64,000 nt of DNA from Nocardia xishanensis NBRC 101358 (GCF_001613365.1 NZ_BDCF01000016.1:100040-164039), one strand, 5' to 3'; counted from the first letter of the stretch, positions 15,957 to 25,799 are shown. The notes: a model not told the origin generated them from the sequence alone. A program made the numbers and translations.

Positions 15957-17338
15957 CGAGTCCCGACAAGAAGATTCCCGCGGGCGCCTATACCGGAGGC
16001 TCGATCCGCAACCTCCAGAAGGTCACTTGGGCGTCGGCGCAAGCATCGATCATGTCCAATGTCATGCAGTCCTTCGCCGGCGTGGACGCCATCGGCGCGA
16101 ACCTGAACTCAGCGACCAGCCGTGCGCTCGACGCGGCGAATTCGGCGCAGACCGATGCCTCCGACGCGCAGTCGACCGCGAACGCGGCGCAGAACACGTC
16201 GGCATCGAACGCGGCGGCGATCGCCAATCTGCAAACCGACCGGACGCAGAGCGAAGTGGGCGGCGCGGCGGTTACCGACAGCTTCGAAACCTGGGACACC
16301 ACGAAGTGGTCGGTCGCCAAGTGGGCCGACGGAAGTCACACCGTGCCCGACATGGTCATCGTCAGCAACCAGGCTGGGATCGCGAAGAGCGGAAATACTG
16401 GCACGGGCGGCAATTTCGCGCTGTACAAGACCCCGCTCATGACCGACTCGCAGTCGGTGTCATTGGTGTTGGGGCGTGCCAACCAGGCCGGCTATTTCAC
16501 CGGCAGCGGTGTCATCATCCGTGCGGCTGTCGACCTGTCGACCTTCGTACTGGTACAGATCGGGACGAGCAAGATCTCCCTCCAACGCGCGACGATGGTC
16601 AATGGCGAGCTGACCGTCACGGTCTGGACCGAAAAGACGAATCTTGCGCTGAACACCGGCGATACGGTGACTGTCGCGGCGACGGGGTCGTCCTACGAGG
16701 TGCTCGTCAACGGTGTCAGCAGGCTTGGCTACCAGGACACGGCTGTCACGTCCCCGGTCGGCGCGAGCAACCGCTGGGTCGGGTTCTTCAGCGCCTGCCT
16801 TGTCAGCACGAGCTGGTCTAGCACCACCCTGTACTTCGGTTTCGACATCGAATCCTTCGCCGCGGCCGACACATCATCGCCGCCCGTCGTCGGCACAGGC
16901 TGGTCGCTGTATCGCCAGAGCACCACGGCGATCTCGCAAAGCGCGGGAAATGCGCGGTACGGCACCATCTTCGACACGGTTCGTCAGGCGAACAAGGTCA
17001 ACGTCCTCAATCTGGCGTCGGGCCAGATCCAGATCACCAAACCCGGCTGGTATGTGATGAGCGTCGGCGCCCAATGGGCGCAGGCTTGCGGATCGGGCTA
17101 CAACTACAACGTCTCGTTGTGGTCCGCGCCGAGTCCCGAAGGGCAATGGAAGGTCGTTCGCAACAGCGGTGAGACCGCAGGAGACGCGGTCTACCGCGTT
17201 TCGGGAACATTCGTTGTTTTCGCGGGCGCGGGAAGCGTCTGGGCGCCGGGCTATTACATCCCCGGCGCCAACCAGATGTACGGCGACGCATCCGGCACCC
17301 ACACCTATTTCGACGGGACGCTCAGCTCCTTCTCCTGA
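15953..17338 (+). CDS. Tail adhesin / receptor-binding protein
   Basis: The 461-residue protein has an N-terminal attachment part (KKIPAGAYTGGSIRNLQKVT), an Ala/Asn-rich trimeric coiled-coil-like stalk (about residues 55-100, LDAANSAQTDASDAQSTANA), a jelly-roll/concanavalin-like middle (about 110-310) and a C1q-like C-terminal domain (ANKVNVLNLASGQIQITKPG, ending YFDGTLSSFS). This is the expected architecture of a trimeric tail fibre that chooses the target cell. It is the largest fibre-like gene in the locus and so the first candidate for specificity. Confidence 0.65.
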   Translation: MTSPDKKIPAGAYTGGSIRNLQKVTWASAQASIMSNVMQSFAGVDAIGANLNSATSRALDAANSAQTDASDAQSTANAAQNTSASNAAAIANLQTDRTQSEVGGAAVTDSFETWDTTKWSVAKWADGSHTVPDMVIVSNQAGIAKSGNTGTGGNFALYKTPLMTDSQSVSLVLGRANQAGYFTGSGVIIRAAVDLSTFVLVQIGTSKISLQRATMVNGELTVTVWTEKTNLALNTGDTVTVAATGSSYEVLVNGVSRLGYQDTAVTSPVGASNRWVGFFSACLVSTSWSSTTLYFGFDIESFAAADTSSPPVVGTGWSLYRQSTTAISQSAGNARYGTIFDTVRQANKVNVLNLASGQIQITKPGWYVMSVGAQWAQACGSGYNYNVSLWSAPSPEGQWKVVRNSGETAGDAVYRVSGTFVVFAGAGSVWAPGYYIPGANQMYGDASGTHTYFDGTLSSFS

Positions 17339-17484
17339 GTCCGGTCCACCTGCCGAAGCGCTTACCCGTCTGCGGTGCGCCGCGAGTGCGCGATCCGCAT
17401 CGAATCGGCCGCAGTTAGGCCGAATCCCTGGCCGAACCTGTCCAGCGAACCCATGGACGAGGTCGAACAAAACAGAGGAACCCT

Positions 17485-17820
17485 ATGAGCACACCGAACG
17501 ATCCCGGATACCTGGGCTATCAGCCCACCCTTCAACCGCTGAAGCTGACCACCGGCGCCAGCTTCGTGCAGACTATTCAGCCCTCCGACGGAGCCGTTTT
17601 TCCCGCGGGCACTCAAGTTTCCATCGTGCTGACCGCGCCGGGCGGCACGTCGATCGGCGCATGGTCGGCCAACGTCAGCTCGACCACCGCGACCTGGACC
17701 GTGCCCGCCGCGACCTGCGACGAGATCCCGACCAACTCGCGGTACACGATGCTGGTCACCTACCCCACCTCGCCGGCGACCACCTACGCCTGGTACGCGG
17801 GCACCGTCATCCGCACCTAG
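17485..17820 (+). CDS. Small beta-sandwich minor tail protein (LtfC-like)
   Basis: The 111-residue protein begins at ATG 17485 after GAGGAACC. It contains the phrase QPSDGAVFPAGTQVSIVLTA, typical of the LtfC/p132/Gp6-type beta-sandwich found in actinophage minor tail proteins. No enzymatic residues are visible. It sits between the adhesin and another small fibre gene, in the same direction. Confidence 0.55.
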   Translation: MSTPNDPGYLGYQPTLQPLKLTTGASFVQTIQPSDGAVFPAGTQVSIVLTAPGGTSIGAWSANVSSTTATWTVPAATCDEIPTNSRYTMLVTYPTSPATTYAWYAGTVIRT

Positions 17821-17896
17821 ACCCGAATCCGAAGTCGTTCCCGGCCTGCGGGTTCGACGACTCGCTGTTTCCATCACCTCGACAAGGAGCTCGACA

Positions 17897-18247
17897 ATGG
17901 CCATCGCCGTCACCTCGACCAAGAACGCGCTGTGCACCGCCTACGCCAACATCGCCACCACCGTCTACGTCTCGGTCCACACCGCCGACCCGGGCACCAA
18001 CGGCGCCAACGAGGCGTCCGGCGGTTCGCCCGCCTACAAGCGGGTCGCCACCACCTGGTCCGCCCCCGCCAACGGCCAGATCACCGGCAGCCAGGTCACC
18101 ATCGACCTGCCCGCGGGCACCTACACCCACGCGGGTCTGTGGAGCGCTCTCAACGGCGGCACCTTCATCGACAAGGTCGCCATCGCTTCCACCACCCTCG
18201 GCGCTCAGGGCACGCTGCTCATCACCCCGACCTTCACCATGAGCTGA
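17897..18247 (+). CDS. Small phage tail fibre protein
   Basis: The 116-residue protein starts at ATG 17897 (AAGGAG at 17883). It matches the common small actinophage tail-fibre pattern: TKNALCTAYA...VSVHTADPGTNGANEASGG, then YKRVATTWSAPANG and AGTYTHAGLWSALNGGTFID. It is beta-rich, with a Gly/Thr-biased composition and unusually uniform C-ending codons. It is probably an accessory tip or fibre subunit. Confidence 0.65.
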   Translation: MAIAVTSTKNALCTAYANIATTVYVSVHTADPGTNGANEASGGSPAYKRVATTWSAPANGQITGSQVTIDLPAGTYTHAGLWSALNGGTFIDKVAIASTTLGAQGTLLITPTFTMS

Positions 18248-18269
18248 CCGGCGCGAATCGGAGAGTTCG

Positions 18270-18776
18270 ATGACACCACCAGGTCAGGTGATCACGGCGG
18301 CTCTGCCTGCGCCGCCGACGGTGGCTCTTTCCGTTCCGGCGCCGTCAGCCCGCGCGGGGGCGCTACCGAGGACACCGGTCACCGTCATCGACGGGACGCG
18401 GGTCCCAGTCGTGCCCGCCTTCGTGTACGCGGCCTTCGCGGGCGTCGCCGGTCCGGCCGCGCCCTCCACTCCGTCCGCGAGAGCAGCGGCCGCCGTCGGT
18501 GAAGCCGGTCTGCTGACGGCCGTGACGCGATCGTCGCAATCGGTCGTCCCCGGTTTCGGCGACACCGCGTCACCTACGGCGCGTGTGGTCGTCGGTTCCG
18601 GTGGGGCTGTGGTGCTGAACGCGTCGTTCGACGCCGACAACCGTGGTGTGGCTGCCGATGCCACGTTCACCGGTACCGGCGAGCTTTCGGCGGAAAGCGC
18701 GATGTACTGCGATGCGTTGCCGTCGTTCTACGCGCTGGGTACCGCCACGGCGGCTGTCTCCAGCAATTCCGGGTAG
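18270..18776 (+). CDS. Repetitive minor tail protein A
   Basis: The 168-residue Ala/Ser/Val/Pro-rich protein starts at ATG 18270 after GGAGAG. Its C-terminal half (LNASFDADNRGVAADATFTG, GELSAES, FYALGTATA) resembles part of the gene at 18967 (SAGFGSDGRAAA, GELSATV, FYGTATATGA), so the two are paralogues. Low-complexity repeats of this kind are common in actinophage tail-end proteins. Confidence 0.55.
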   Translation: MTPPGQVITAALPAPPTVALSVPAPSARAGALPRTPVTVIDGTRVPVVPAFVYAAFAGVAGPAAPSTPSARAAAAVGEAGLLTAVTRSSQSVVPGFGDTASPTARVVVGSGGAVVLNASFDADNRGVAADATFTGTGELSAESAMYCDALPSFYALGTATAAVSSNSG

Positions 18777-18966
18777 TCAGGGCCTTCGACCCGCAGGCAG
18801 AACCCGGGCGGCGCTTGCCGCCCGACGTGGTGCCGCGCTCGGCCAATGGTCGGGCGCGGCATTTCGTTTCCCGGAGTCTTCGTTTCCCGCCTTGGGCTCC
18901 ATGCTCGCGGTTGCTCGCACGGGAGACGTGAATCATTGGATACCAATCGTTTTGAAGGAAGTCGCT

Positions 18967-19923
18967 GTGGCAGACCCTGCATTCAAATCGGCGAGACTGC
19001 CTGTGTCGCCATCGGCTACTCCAGCAATCCCGGCGTCGCCCGCCAGCCGCTCGGCGTTGCCTTCGGCGCCGGTGGCTTTCGTTGCGGGCAAGTACATTCC
19101 CGTAGTCATCCCGTTCATCCGTGCTGACACGACGGGTGCCGGCGCGCTGCTCGCGTCGGCCGTCGCATCGACATCCGAACAGGGCATCAGCACTGCGTCA
19201 GGACAATTGGCGGCACAGCACACCCCGAGCCAGTCCGGTGTCGTTGGCTTCGAGAGCGGCGGTTCGGCGCGTGCCCAGGTCGCGGCGGGGCTTTCGGCGA
19301 AGGTGCTGGTTTCCGCCGGGTTCGGCAGCGATGGCCGCGCGGCGGCGATCAACGCGATCGCGCGCGGCGCGGGTGAGTTGTCAGCCACCGTCGTACCGCA
19401 TTCCGGTGCGGTGTCGGCGTTCTACGGCACGGCCACCGCGACCGGTGCGCTCGTCCTTCCGCCTGTCGCGGCTTCCGCGCAATTGGCAGGTAGCGGCACT
19501 CTCACGGCGACCGCCGCGCCGGGCTTCCGGCCGTCGGGAATGAACAAGAGCGGGACCCAGCCCGGGCCAAACGCCCAGAACGCCTGGGTACAGGTGATCA
19601 ACTGGACCGCGGACACCGCGAATTACCCGGGCTCGACCGTGGATACGAATGCCCTGGTGAGCCAAGGCGCGCACGCCTCGGCCACGATCGTCGGCAGCGC
19701 TGGCTGGACGAACGGAACGTATTCGAACGCGATTGCCGTGCGCCTCAAGAAGAACAACACGGTCATCGCCACCGGTACGTCGGCCAATCCGGCGACCGCG
19801 AGCGCAACCGTCGCGGTAGCGCAGGGTGACCGAATCACGCTCGAGGTCACCGATACCAGTCAGTGGCCCGCCTTCTCGACGGCCACGATCAACGCGGCCA
19901 ATACTTACCTGCGGATCACCTGA
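18967..19923 (+). CDS. Repetitive minor tail protein B
   Basis: GTG 18967 has AAGGAAG five bases upstream, giving 318 residues. The N-terminal half is low-complexity (PSATPAIPASPAS and alternating Ala/Gly/Ser units). The C-terminal ~110 residues look like a folded beta domain (WVQVINWTADTANYPG, IAVRLKKNNTVIATGTS, GDRITLEVTDTSQWP), reminiscent of C1q-like or Ig-like carbohydrate-contacting modules. It is paralogous in part to the gene at 18270 and is the last structural gene before the toxin cluster. Confidence 0.55.
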   Translation: MADPAFKSARLPVSPSATPAIPASPASRSALPSAPVAFVAGKYIPVVIPFIRADTTGAGALLASAVASTSEQGISTASGQLAAQHTPSQSGVVGFESGGSARAQVAAGLSAKVLVSAGFGSDGRAAAINAIARGAGELSATVVPHSGAVSAFYGTATATGALVLPPVAASAQLAGSGTLTATAAPGFRPSGMNKSGTQPGPNAQNAWVQVINWTADTANYPGSTVDTNALVSQGAHASATIVGSAGWTNGTYSNAIAVRLKKNNTVIATGTSANPATASATVAVAQGDRITLEVTDTSQWPAFSTATINAANTYLRIT

Positions 19924-20377
19924 CCGGCCGGCCCGCTACCCACTCGCTGTTCTACTTCCGCGTGCCGTCGACTGCGGCACTCCTGCCCGATGACGCACCT
20001 GTGCCGCTACTCGATCGCTTCGGCCGCCGGGCGTCTGATCGGCGGGGGGACCTCTGGATTAGAGGGGATGAGCCGTGTCTAACAACCGCATCCAGATACT
20101 GCCGATCTGTCGGTAACGGTCGGACTCGACCGTATCCCCGCCGACGTTCCTGCGGGGTATCGCCAGCGGCGCCTAACGGCTGGGTACGCCCCCTGAATCG
20201 GCGAACGGCCCATCGACATGCCGCTTTTCGGCCCCTCGTCGGGCCGGTCAATCGTTCCTTACCGCGTGATTGTCAGGCCGAATTGTGCACTGCGGCAGCC
20301 CCTCTGAGACCGGCTGGCTCTTGCGGCATTTCGAGCCGGATTCTGCGCGCCTGAAACCTTCGAGGAGGCGATGAGCC
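19924..20377. other. 454-bp gap before the toxin gene
   Basis: No complete gene was found. At 20068-20078 the start context GATGAGCCGTG recurs; the same string precedes the toxin start at 20370-20380. It is followed by a short frame that stops after 13 codons (SNNRIQILPICR). A second frame reads plausibly (LSVTVGLDRIPADVPAGYRQ) but lacks a start. The stretch may hold the remains of a small gene. Confidence 0.4.
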
Positions 20378-23347
20378 GTGGCAGATATCTACGGCCTGCC
20401 CGACACCACTGGCCGCAAGGAGGGCGATACGTGGACCACCACACTGCCCGACGGGCGAACCGTAGTGAACACGATCCCGCAGGGAAACGGTAATCAGACC
20501 GTCGACCAGGTCATTACCAATCCTGATGGCAGCAAGACGAACTCGCGTGTCGCGGGCAACGGACTGGGAGGTTGGCAACGGTGGAATGACGACTCCACTG
20601 GGACCTCTTCATATGCCGGCAAAGACACCCAGGACAGCGACGTCTACGGCCAGCACTTCAATCCAGGAGAATCGACCTCGGGTCGGCCGAGTCACGAATT
20701 CGGAATGTCGTCCGACTACAAGACTACGGCCACCGCCTCCTACGACCAGCAAGGCAACAGAGTCGGCACCGACGTAGGTCACGCCAACACGAACGGCCTC
20801 TACGACAACGTCCACGTCGACAACTACGGCAACAAGACGTTCTCCGCCACCACCCGAGACGGAAATGGCGGGCTGGTCAGCACATTCACCGGTCAGGTCG
20901 ACAGTGACGGGTACGGCTGGAAGATCCTCGGCGACAAGCGATGGGATGTGTCCCCGGACAGTCAGGGCAAGCCGGTCCTGACCCGTACGGAAACGACCGA
21001 CAAAGGTGTGCATCTATACCGTATCGACGAGAGCGGCAAGACCACTCATGAATTCCGCGGTAACAAGCCCGGTCAGTGGTACCGCGACACCATCGGCACC
21101 GATGCCGAAGGCAAGACGACGATCACCCGCCTGGATGTGCACCTCGGTGTCACCGTTTACGACACCGAAGGCAACATCCTCGAGGGAGGCCCCAAAGTCG
21201 CTCCGGGCACCATCGACACCCTGGGTATCGCCGATAAAGTCATCGACACAGTCTTCTTCTGGAACCCCATCGCCAAAGGCGGAAACAAAGCGGGCGTCCA
21301 TGCCCTTGTCGGTCTCGGCGCCATGGCCGGGTTGTGGGACGACGTATCGGTGCCGCTGAATCTGCCGACGCAGGAGCAAGCCTTCGACGGTCTCGTCGAC
21401 ACCGGGAAGAACTTGGCGAAGGAATACCTCTACCTCGGGGGAACCTTCAAGGACACCAACGGGAATCCGATCTACAGCCCCGACGGCAAGCTCGACCAGC
21501 AGCACGCAACACTGAACTTCTACAACGACCTGTCGAAGGCCGTCATCGGCACCGACTGGAGCCAGTTTCCAGACAAACCCCTCGAAACACTCGGCACCGC
21601 AGGCTTCGGCATCGCAACCTTCTTCATTCCCGGGCCGAAGGGCTTGACCGGCCTCGCGAACGGTGAACGTCTCGCAGCAGGCCTCGGTGAGGCAGGTGCC
21701 CGTGCCGCCATACCCGACCAGCCTTGGCCGAGCCTGCCGGAACGAATCGGCGGTGCCACCGACGAAGGTGGTGTCGCGGCCGGAGGAGGCACCCGCAGTC
21801 CGGGAGCGGTCGATCGGGCTATGGCTGCGGCTCGTGAAGCTATGGAAGCGTTGCGGCGGCCGTGGGAGTCGCCCAAAGAGGCTTGGGAGGGAACGGGATT
21901 CGGACCAGGAACACCGCGCCGTAACCAACCGATGGACAGCGAGGGCGTGCTCGGCCCTGGCGGCGGACATCCCTCGGCCGGACACGGCGGAAACGCGCCC
22001 GAGGGCGGGACCGCGCCGCGCGGGCCGCGGCCACCGCTGCTGCCCGAGGGTGCGCTGGACCCACACCCGGCTCCGGATGCAGTGTCGCCCAGCGATCTAC
22101 CGCGTTTGCCGGACGGCACGATGTTCGACGAGAACGGAAAGATCGTCTGGGACGGAAGTCTTCCCGATACGGAGACAGGCGTTCCGCTGGGCATGAAGCT
22201 CAGAGACGACGGCAAGCTGGTTTGGGATGGTTCCATCCCCGGCACCAGGAACGGAGCCATGCCTCCACGGGAAAAGTTGCCTGGTGGAAAGCAGCCGACC
22301 ACGACCGGGGATCCAAAGCAAACAAAGCCGAACCCTCCACTACCTGAGCAGCGTGCACTCGAGCGTGTTACGCCGCCGGACCGCGACGGCATGGTCCAGA
22401 ACCACCCTGACTGGAACGTCGAGAACATTGAGAAGGATTCCAATGTTCGAGGCTTCGTCGGTGACGCGCTCACACGGGCAAAACTCTTGCTGCAGGGCTA
22501 TAGGATCATCGCGGCCGGAGAAAAGGCGAAGATTCCCGTTCCTGGGAAGCCTGGAGAGTTCTTCAAGCCGGATTTCATTGCGGTGGACAAGAATGGCAAT
22601 CTTGTCTTGGTCGAATCGAAGTTCAATAAGTCACAGTATCAGCCAGACCAGTTCGACGGCTACCGATATTATGCGGGTAACGGCAAACAACTGGAGATAG
22701 ACCTCGCTGAGAATCCGGATTTGCTCGCCCGCCTTCGGCGCAATCGGGTCGACCCGAGCGATATGGTTGTCGACCGTGTCGAGACAGTGCGCTGGGACGA
22801 CCAATGGGCGCCGACGGACGAGGTACTCAGGCGAGCGGCCGACGATCCGACGATTCTCGGGGACCTGGTCGACGGTACGGTCAAGAACCCGGAGTGGCGA
22901 GATTCGGCGCTGAGCGCTTTTTCGGAACTGAATGCGGAGGCTGCTCGGCGCTCTTTCAATCTCGGAGACTATCCAGCTGCGGTCCATTATCAGGCTCGAT
23001 ATCAGGCGCTGGAATTGATTCGAAATCTCAGGCCAAGCCTGCAGGCGCTGGAAGAAAGCCTTTTGGGTGCGGGTGCTCCCCCTGGCCGTTCGATCGGAAG
23101 TCCGCAGGGAGGCAATATCAGTGCGTCCCTCGATTTGCGCGACGCGGTAACCGAGGGCGCTAATGGGCTTTCATTTTTGACGAACTCGCTGTCTGCGCCG
23201 AGTGGAGTGCTGCGGTCGATTGCGCGTGGGGTCGAGCGGCCGGTGGATCAATCGATGATCGTGAACATCCGAACTCCGCCTGCCGCTCCCGATCAGATCA
23301 CCCGAGCCGAGGAACTGCGAGCGATGACTCATGCCGCGCATCTCTAG
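20378..23347 (+). CDS. Polymorphic toxin with Rhs/YD-like front and PD-(D/E)XK-like nuclease end
   Basis: The 989-residue protein starts at GTG 20378 with GGAGG upstream. Residues 1-290 are Gly/Asp/Asn/Thr-rich beta repeats (DGRTVVNTIPQGNG, VYDTEGNILEGG), similar to Rhs/YD-type passenger regions. Residues about 290-470 are hydrophobic or helical. About 470-690 is a Pro/Gly linker with a duplicated unit (DENGKIVWDGSLPDTETG and RDDGKLVWDGSIPGTRNG). From about 700 is a nuclease-like domain with KPDFIAV (Asp732) and VESK (Glu746, Lys748), the spaced D...ExK pattern of the restriction-endonuclease fold. No signal peptide is present. The position after the tail fibres and the two immunity-like genes downstream suggest a delivered toxin. 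Confidence 0.7.
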   Translation: MADIYGLPDTTGRKEGDTWTTTLPDGRTVVNTIPQGNGNQTVDQVITNPDGSKTNSRVAGNGLGGWQRWNDDSTGTSSYAGKDTQDSDVYGQHFNPGESTSGRPSHEFGMSSDYKTTATASYDQQGNRVGTDVGHANTNGLYDNVHVDNYGNKTFSATTRDGNGGLVSTFTGQVDSDGYGWKILGDKRWDVSPDSQGKPVLTRTETTDKGVHLYRIDESGKTTHEFRGNKPGQWYRDTIGTDAEGKTTITRLDVHLGVTVYDTEGNILEGGPKVAPGTIDTLGIADKVIDTVFFWNPIAKGGNKAGVHALVGLGAMAGLWDDVSVPLNLPTQEQAFDGLVDTGKNLAKEYLYLGGTFKDTNGNPIYSPDGKLDQQHATLNFYNDLSKAVIGTDWSQFPDKPLETLGTAGFGIATFFIPGPKGLTGLANGERLAAGLGEAGARAAIPDQPWPSLPERIGGATDEGGVAAGGGTRSPGAVDRAMAAAREAMEALRRPWESPKEAWEGTGFGPGTPRRNQPMDSEGVLGPGGGHPSAGHGGNAPEGGTAPRGPRPPLLPEGALDPHPAPDAVSPSDLPRLPDGTMFDENGKIVWDGSLPDTETGVPLGMKLRDDGKLVWDGSIPGTRNGAMPPREKLPGGKQPTTTGDPKQTKPNPPLPEQRALERVTPPDRDGMVQNHPDWNVENIEKDSNVRGFVGDALTRAKLLLQGYRIIAAGEKAKIPVPGKPGEFFKPDFIAVDKNGNLVLVESKFNKSQYQPDQFDGYRYYAGNGKQLEIDLAENPDLLARLRRNRVDPSDMVVDRVETVRWDDQWAPTDEVLRRAADDPTILGDLVDGTVKNPEWRDSALSAFSELNAEAARRSFNLGDYPAAVHYQARYQALELIRNLRPSLQALEESLLGAGAPPGRSIGSPQGGNISASLDLRDAVTEGANGLSFLTNSLSAPSGVLRSIARGVERPVDQSMIVNIRTPPAAPDQITRAEELRAMTHAAHL

Positions 23348-23424
23348 GGTTTGAACTGCCTGGTCAGGAACCTGGTCAGGGGTTGGTCTAAGGTGGTGGC
23401 GGCCTACTTCGAGAGGGGACAGTG

Positions 23425-24165
23425 ATGGCCGTTGGTGAAGCACGGTTGACGACGATTGTGGTCCAGAGACTGACCGAGGCTTTGGCAGCGGAGGGCTTCG
23501 CTCCCTCGGGGCCTATGGACAGTTTGGGCACTGCTGGACCCACGGCCGAGAACCCGTCGTGGGTCAGGATCTGGTTTGTCGGGCCCGACAGCGGGGTGTC
23601 CAATATGACGTCCGCAGTGATGGCCACCATCCAGCGAAACGGTCACGGTGGCGTGGGGATCGCCGCAACCGCTTGGATCGTGTCCTCGGCCGTCGAGGAG
23701 GTTGTGCGCGATTGGCCAGCGGAAGCGTTGGCCAAGGGCGGCTGGGATCGAAACTATATGGAGTCGGTGGAGTTCGGGTACTTCGAGCGGCCTCTCGACC
23801 CCGGGGAAATTTCGGTGGGGGGTGAACCCGGCGTTGATCACGCCGTCCGGGAATTCATGCGTCTTCTCAAAGGGCCTGTCGCTGACTGGTTCTCTCAATT
23901 CGACAGTCCAGACAAGCTGCTCACGGCCGCGCGAACGTCAGCCACTCAAGACGACTGGGATCGGGAGAATCCAGATCCTGTTCTCCTCCGTGCGGCAGTT
24001 GTCCTGTCCGTTTTGAACGGCCAGGTAGAGGACGCGGCGACTCTGATGGAGTGGTACTTGAGTCGAGACAGGTTCCACCAGTGGGATTCTCTTGATCGCG
24101 CGCTGTCCTTCGACGCGGCGATGATCGAGCGCTTCCCAGTCTATGCCGACGCACGGGGACGCTGA
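23425..24165 (+). CDS. Putative cognate immunity protein
   Basis: The 246-residue protein starts at ATG 23425 (GTG 23422 also possible; GAGAGGGGAC upstream), 77 nt after the toxin. It is acidic and soluble, with Trp-rich patches (ENPSWVRIWFVGP, GPVADWFSQF, TLMEWYLSRD) and no catalytic motif, like many toxin inhibitors. No named family was recognised. Its position directly after a nuclease-ended polymorphic toxin is the main reason to call it immunity. Confidence 0.5.
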   Translation: MAVGEARLTTIVVQRLTEALAAEGFAPSGPMDSLGTAGPTAENPSWVRIWFVGPDSGVSNMTSAVMATIQRNGHGGVGIAATAWIVSSAVEEVVRDWPAEALAKGGWDRNYMESVEFGYFERPLDPGEISVGGEPGVDHAVREFMRLLKGPVADWFSQFDSPDKLLTAARTSATQDDWDRENPDPVLLRAAVVLSVLNGQVEDAATLMEWYLSRDRFHQWDSLDRALSFDAAMIERFPVYADARGR

Positions 24166-24427
24166 CGGGCGGGACCATCGCACCGGAGCGCACAGGCGAG
24201 TTGCGGGCGAGGAGATGTCACCCGCGCGATGCGGGCGGCTGCGAGAAGAGGTCGGCCACTGACAGGCCGCAGCCGGGCGGTAACACCCAGACCAACTGGA
24301 AAAGCTTAGTTTTCGCTTGCGCGACCATGGGCGGTGCAAGCGGCTGCAGACCAGCGCGTGGCCAGGCGGCTGGGCGATCTCGGTCGGCGCCGGATGATGA
24401 CTACCGACAAGAATGCGGAGGTGACCG

Positions 24428-25174
24428 ATGACGGTCGGGGAGCACGATCGTATCGACCAGGTCGCTGTGGGGCCGGACGGCCGTCTGGTATTGGTGATGG
24501 TCGAGGAGCGGTCGTATCGAGAGGGCGATCTCGCGGTGTTGAGCGAGGACTTTCGTCAGAAGTTGAACAGCTATGTTCATGCGGTTCGGTCGGGCTATGC
24601 GGAAGAGCTGGCGCGGGAGCGTGGGCTGATAGAGATCGCCGGGGTGGATATCGTCCTGTTCTGTGACACGCACCCACCCGGGATCGTGGAGCAGATGATC
24701 GGTTGGGTGAATCGCGAGCTGTCCAACGAAGGTATCGCCGCACGGTGGGAGTCCTGGTCGCCCGGGGCGGTCGGTATCGATGTCATCGAGCGTGCCCTCG
24801 TGACCGAGGCTGTCGAGATAATCGGCAGCGGTTGGGATTTCGCCCTCTTGTGGGTGACGCTGGTGGGCTCGTCTGGTGCAGCGGGCGTGCAGGTGCGGCG
24901 GGTCGACGGGACGGTGGTCAACGTGCGCCCGTCCGAGGGCCTGCTTCAGTTGCTGACCGAGCACAAGCGTGCTTCGTACGACGCGGAGACCGGAACTTGG
25001 TTGAGCGGCCAGATTTCGATCGCTGATCCGGACCGCTATCGGGCGGCGTTTTCGAACTCGGAGATTTCCGAGTGGATGCCCTCGCCATCCGTCGATGAGT
25101 TGCGTGCGGAGTTCACAGCCTTCAGCCGTCCGGACAGTGCGATCCCGGACTGGGTTCGACGACAGTTGTCGTAA
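24428..25174 (+). CDS. DUF6572-like immunity-associated protein
   Basis: The 248-residue protein starts at ATG 24428 with GCGGAGGTG upstream. Residues about 6-100 resemble DUF6572, a family found near toxin systems: IDQVAVGPDGRLVLVMVEE, FRQKLNSYVHAVRSGY, VDIVLFCDTHPP. The C-terminal ~80 residues (HKRASYDAETGTWLSGQ, DPDRYRAAF, PSVDELRAEF, AIPDWV) are a separate module, and a broken copy of it lies at 3480-3926. It probably guards against the neighbouring or a former toxin; no direct evidence of binding. Confidence 0.55.
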   Translation: MTVGEHDRIDQVAVGPDGRLVLVMVEERSYREGDLAVLSEDFRQKLNSYVHAVRSGYAEELARERGLIEIAGVDIVLFCDTHPPGIVEQMIGWVNRELSNEGIAARWESWSPGAVGIDVIERALVTEAVEIIGSGWDFALLWVTLVGSSGAAGVQVRRVDGTVVNVRPSEGLLQLLTEHKRASYDAETGTWLSGQISIADPDRYRAAFSNSEISEWMPSPSVDELRAEFTAFSRPDSAIPDWVRRQLS

Positions 25175-25799
25175 CCCGGCTCGCGGCGCGACGGGAAGGG
25201 GCGGCGGTAGCGTCGTGCCCGTCTCCTGCACGCCCGAATCCATCTGTTTCGGAATGGGTTGTCGCCTCGGCCCTGCCGCTCGAAAGCGGTTGTACTACAG
25301 ACATCTTGGCACGATAGCCCGGCGGTTCGATTTGCGTAGCCGACCGCGCATACCGCCCGTTGTGCAGGTCGCCCCGCGATCTGCGAGACCCGAGGACGCG
25401 GCGTTGATCGAATCGCTTCGTCCGCTGTTCCGGCGGCGTCTCGGCATCGGAACCTGGTTTGGTGAGTCCGCCGAATGGGCCTGACCGCCGCACTGCGGAT
25501 GAATTGACTGCGCCGCCGCATATTCCTTAGCTCGGCTGCTCGACGGTTGCCGACGTATCAAGGAATCATTCCGCGGCGAACACCGCGTAAAGAGGTCAGC
25601 GGCATCGAGCCGTCCGCCCGCGCGAAGAACATTCCGCGCGGCCATCGCCCAGGACCAACTATACGACTTCAACGGCACGGCCTTGAAGCACCTCCATTTG
25701 CGGTGGAACGGGTGCGCCGACGAAGCACCACGCGCGACCGCGCGGCGGTGGGTTCGGCAGGGAGCGTTTCGCACCTGCCCTGATCATGGGAGTTGTTCC
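25175..25799. other. 625-bp gap between immunity and lysis genes
   Basis: Frames are open on both strands but none has a good start or family likeness. The + frame ending at 25484 (ALIESLRPLFRRRLGIGTWF) is the most protein-like and could be a remnant. Possibly a graveyard of lost cargo genes. Confidence 0.35.

Noticed and set aside
25175..25799. Possible extra immunity gene
   Set aside because: No frame has both a credible start and a coherent protein-like sequence.
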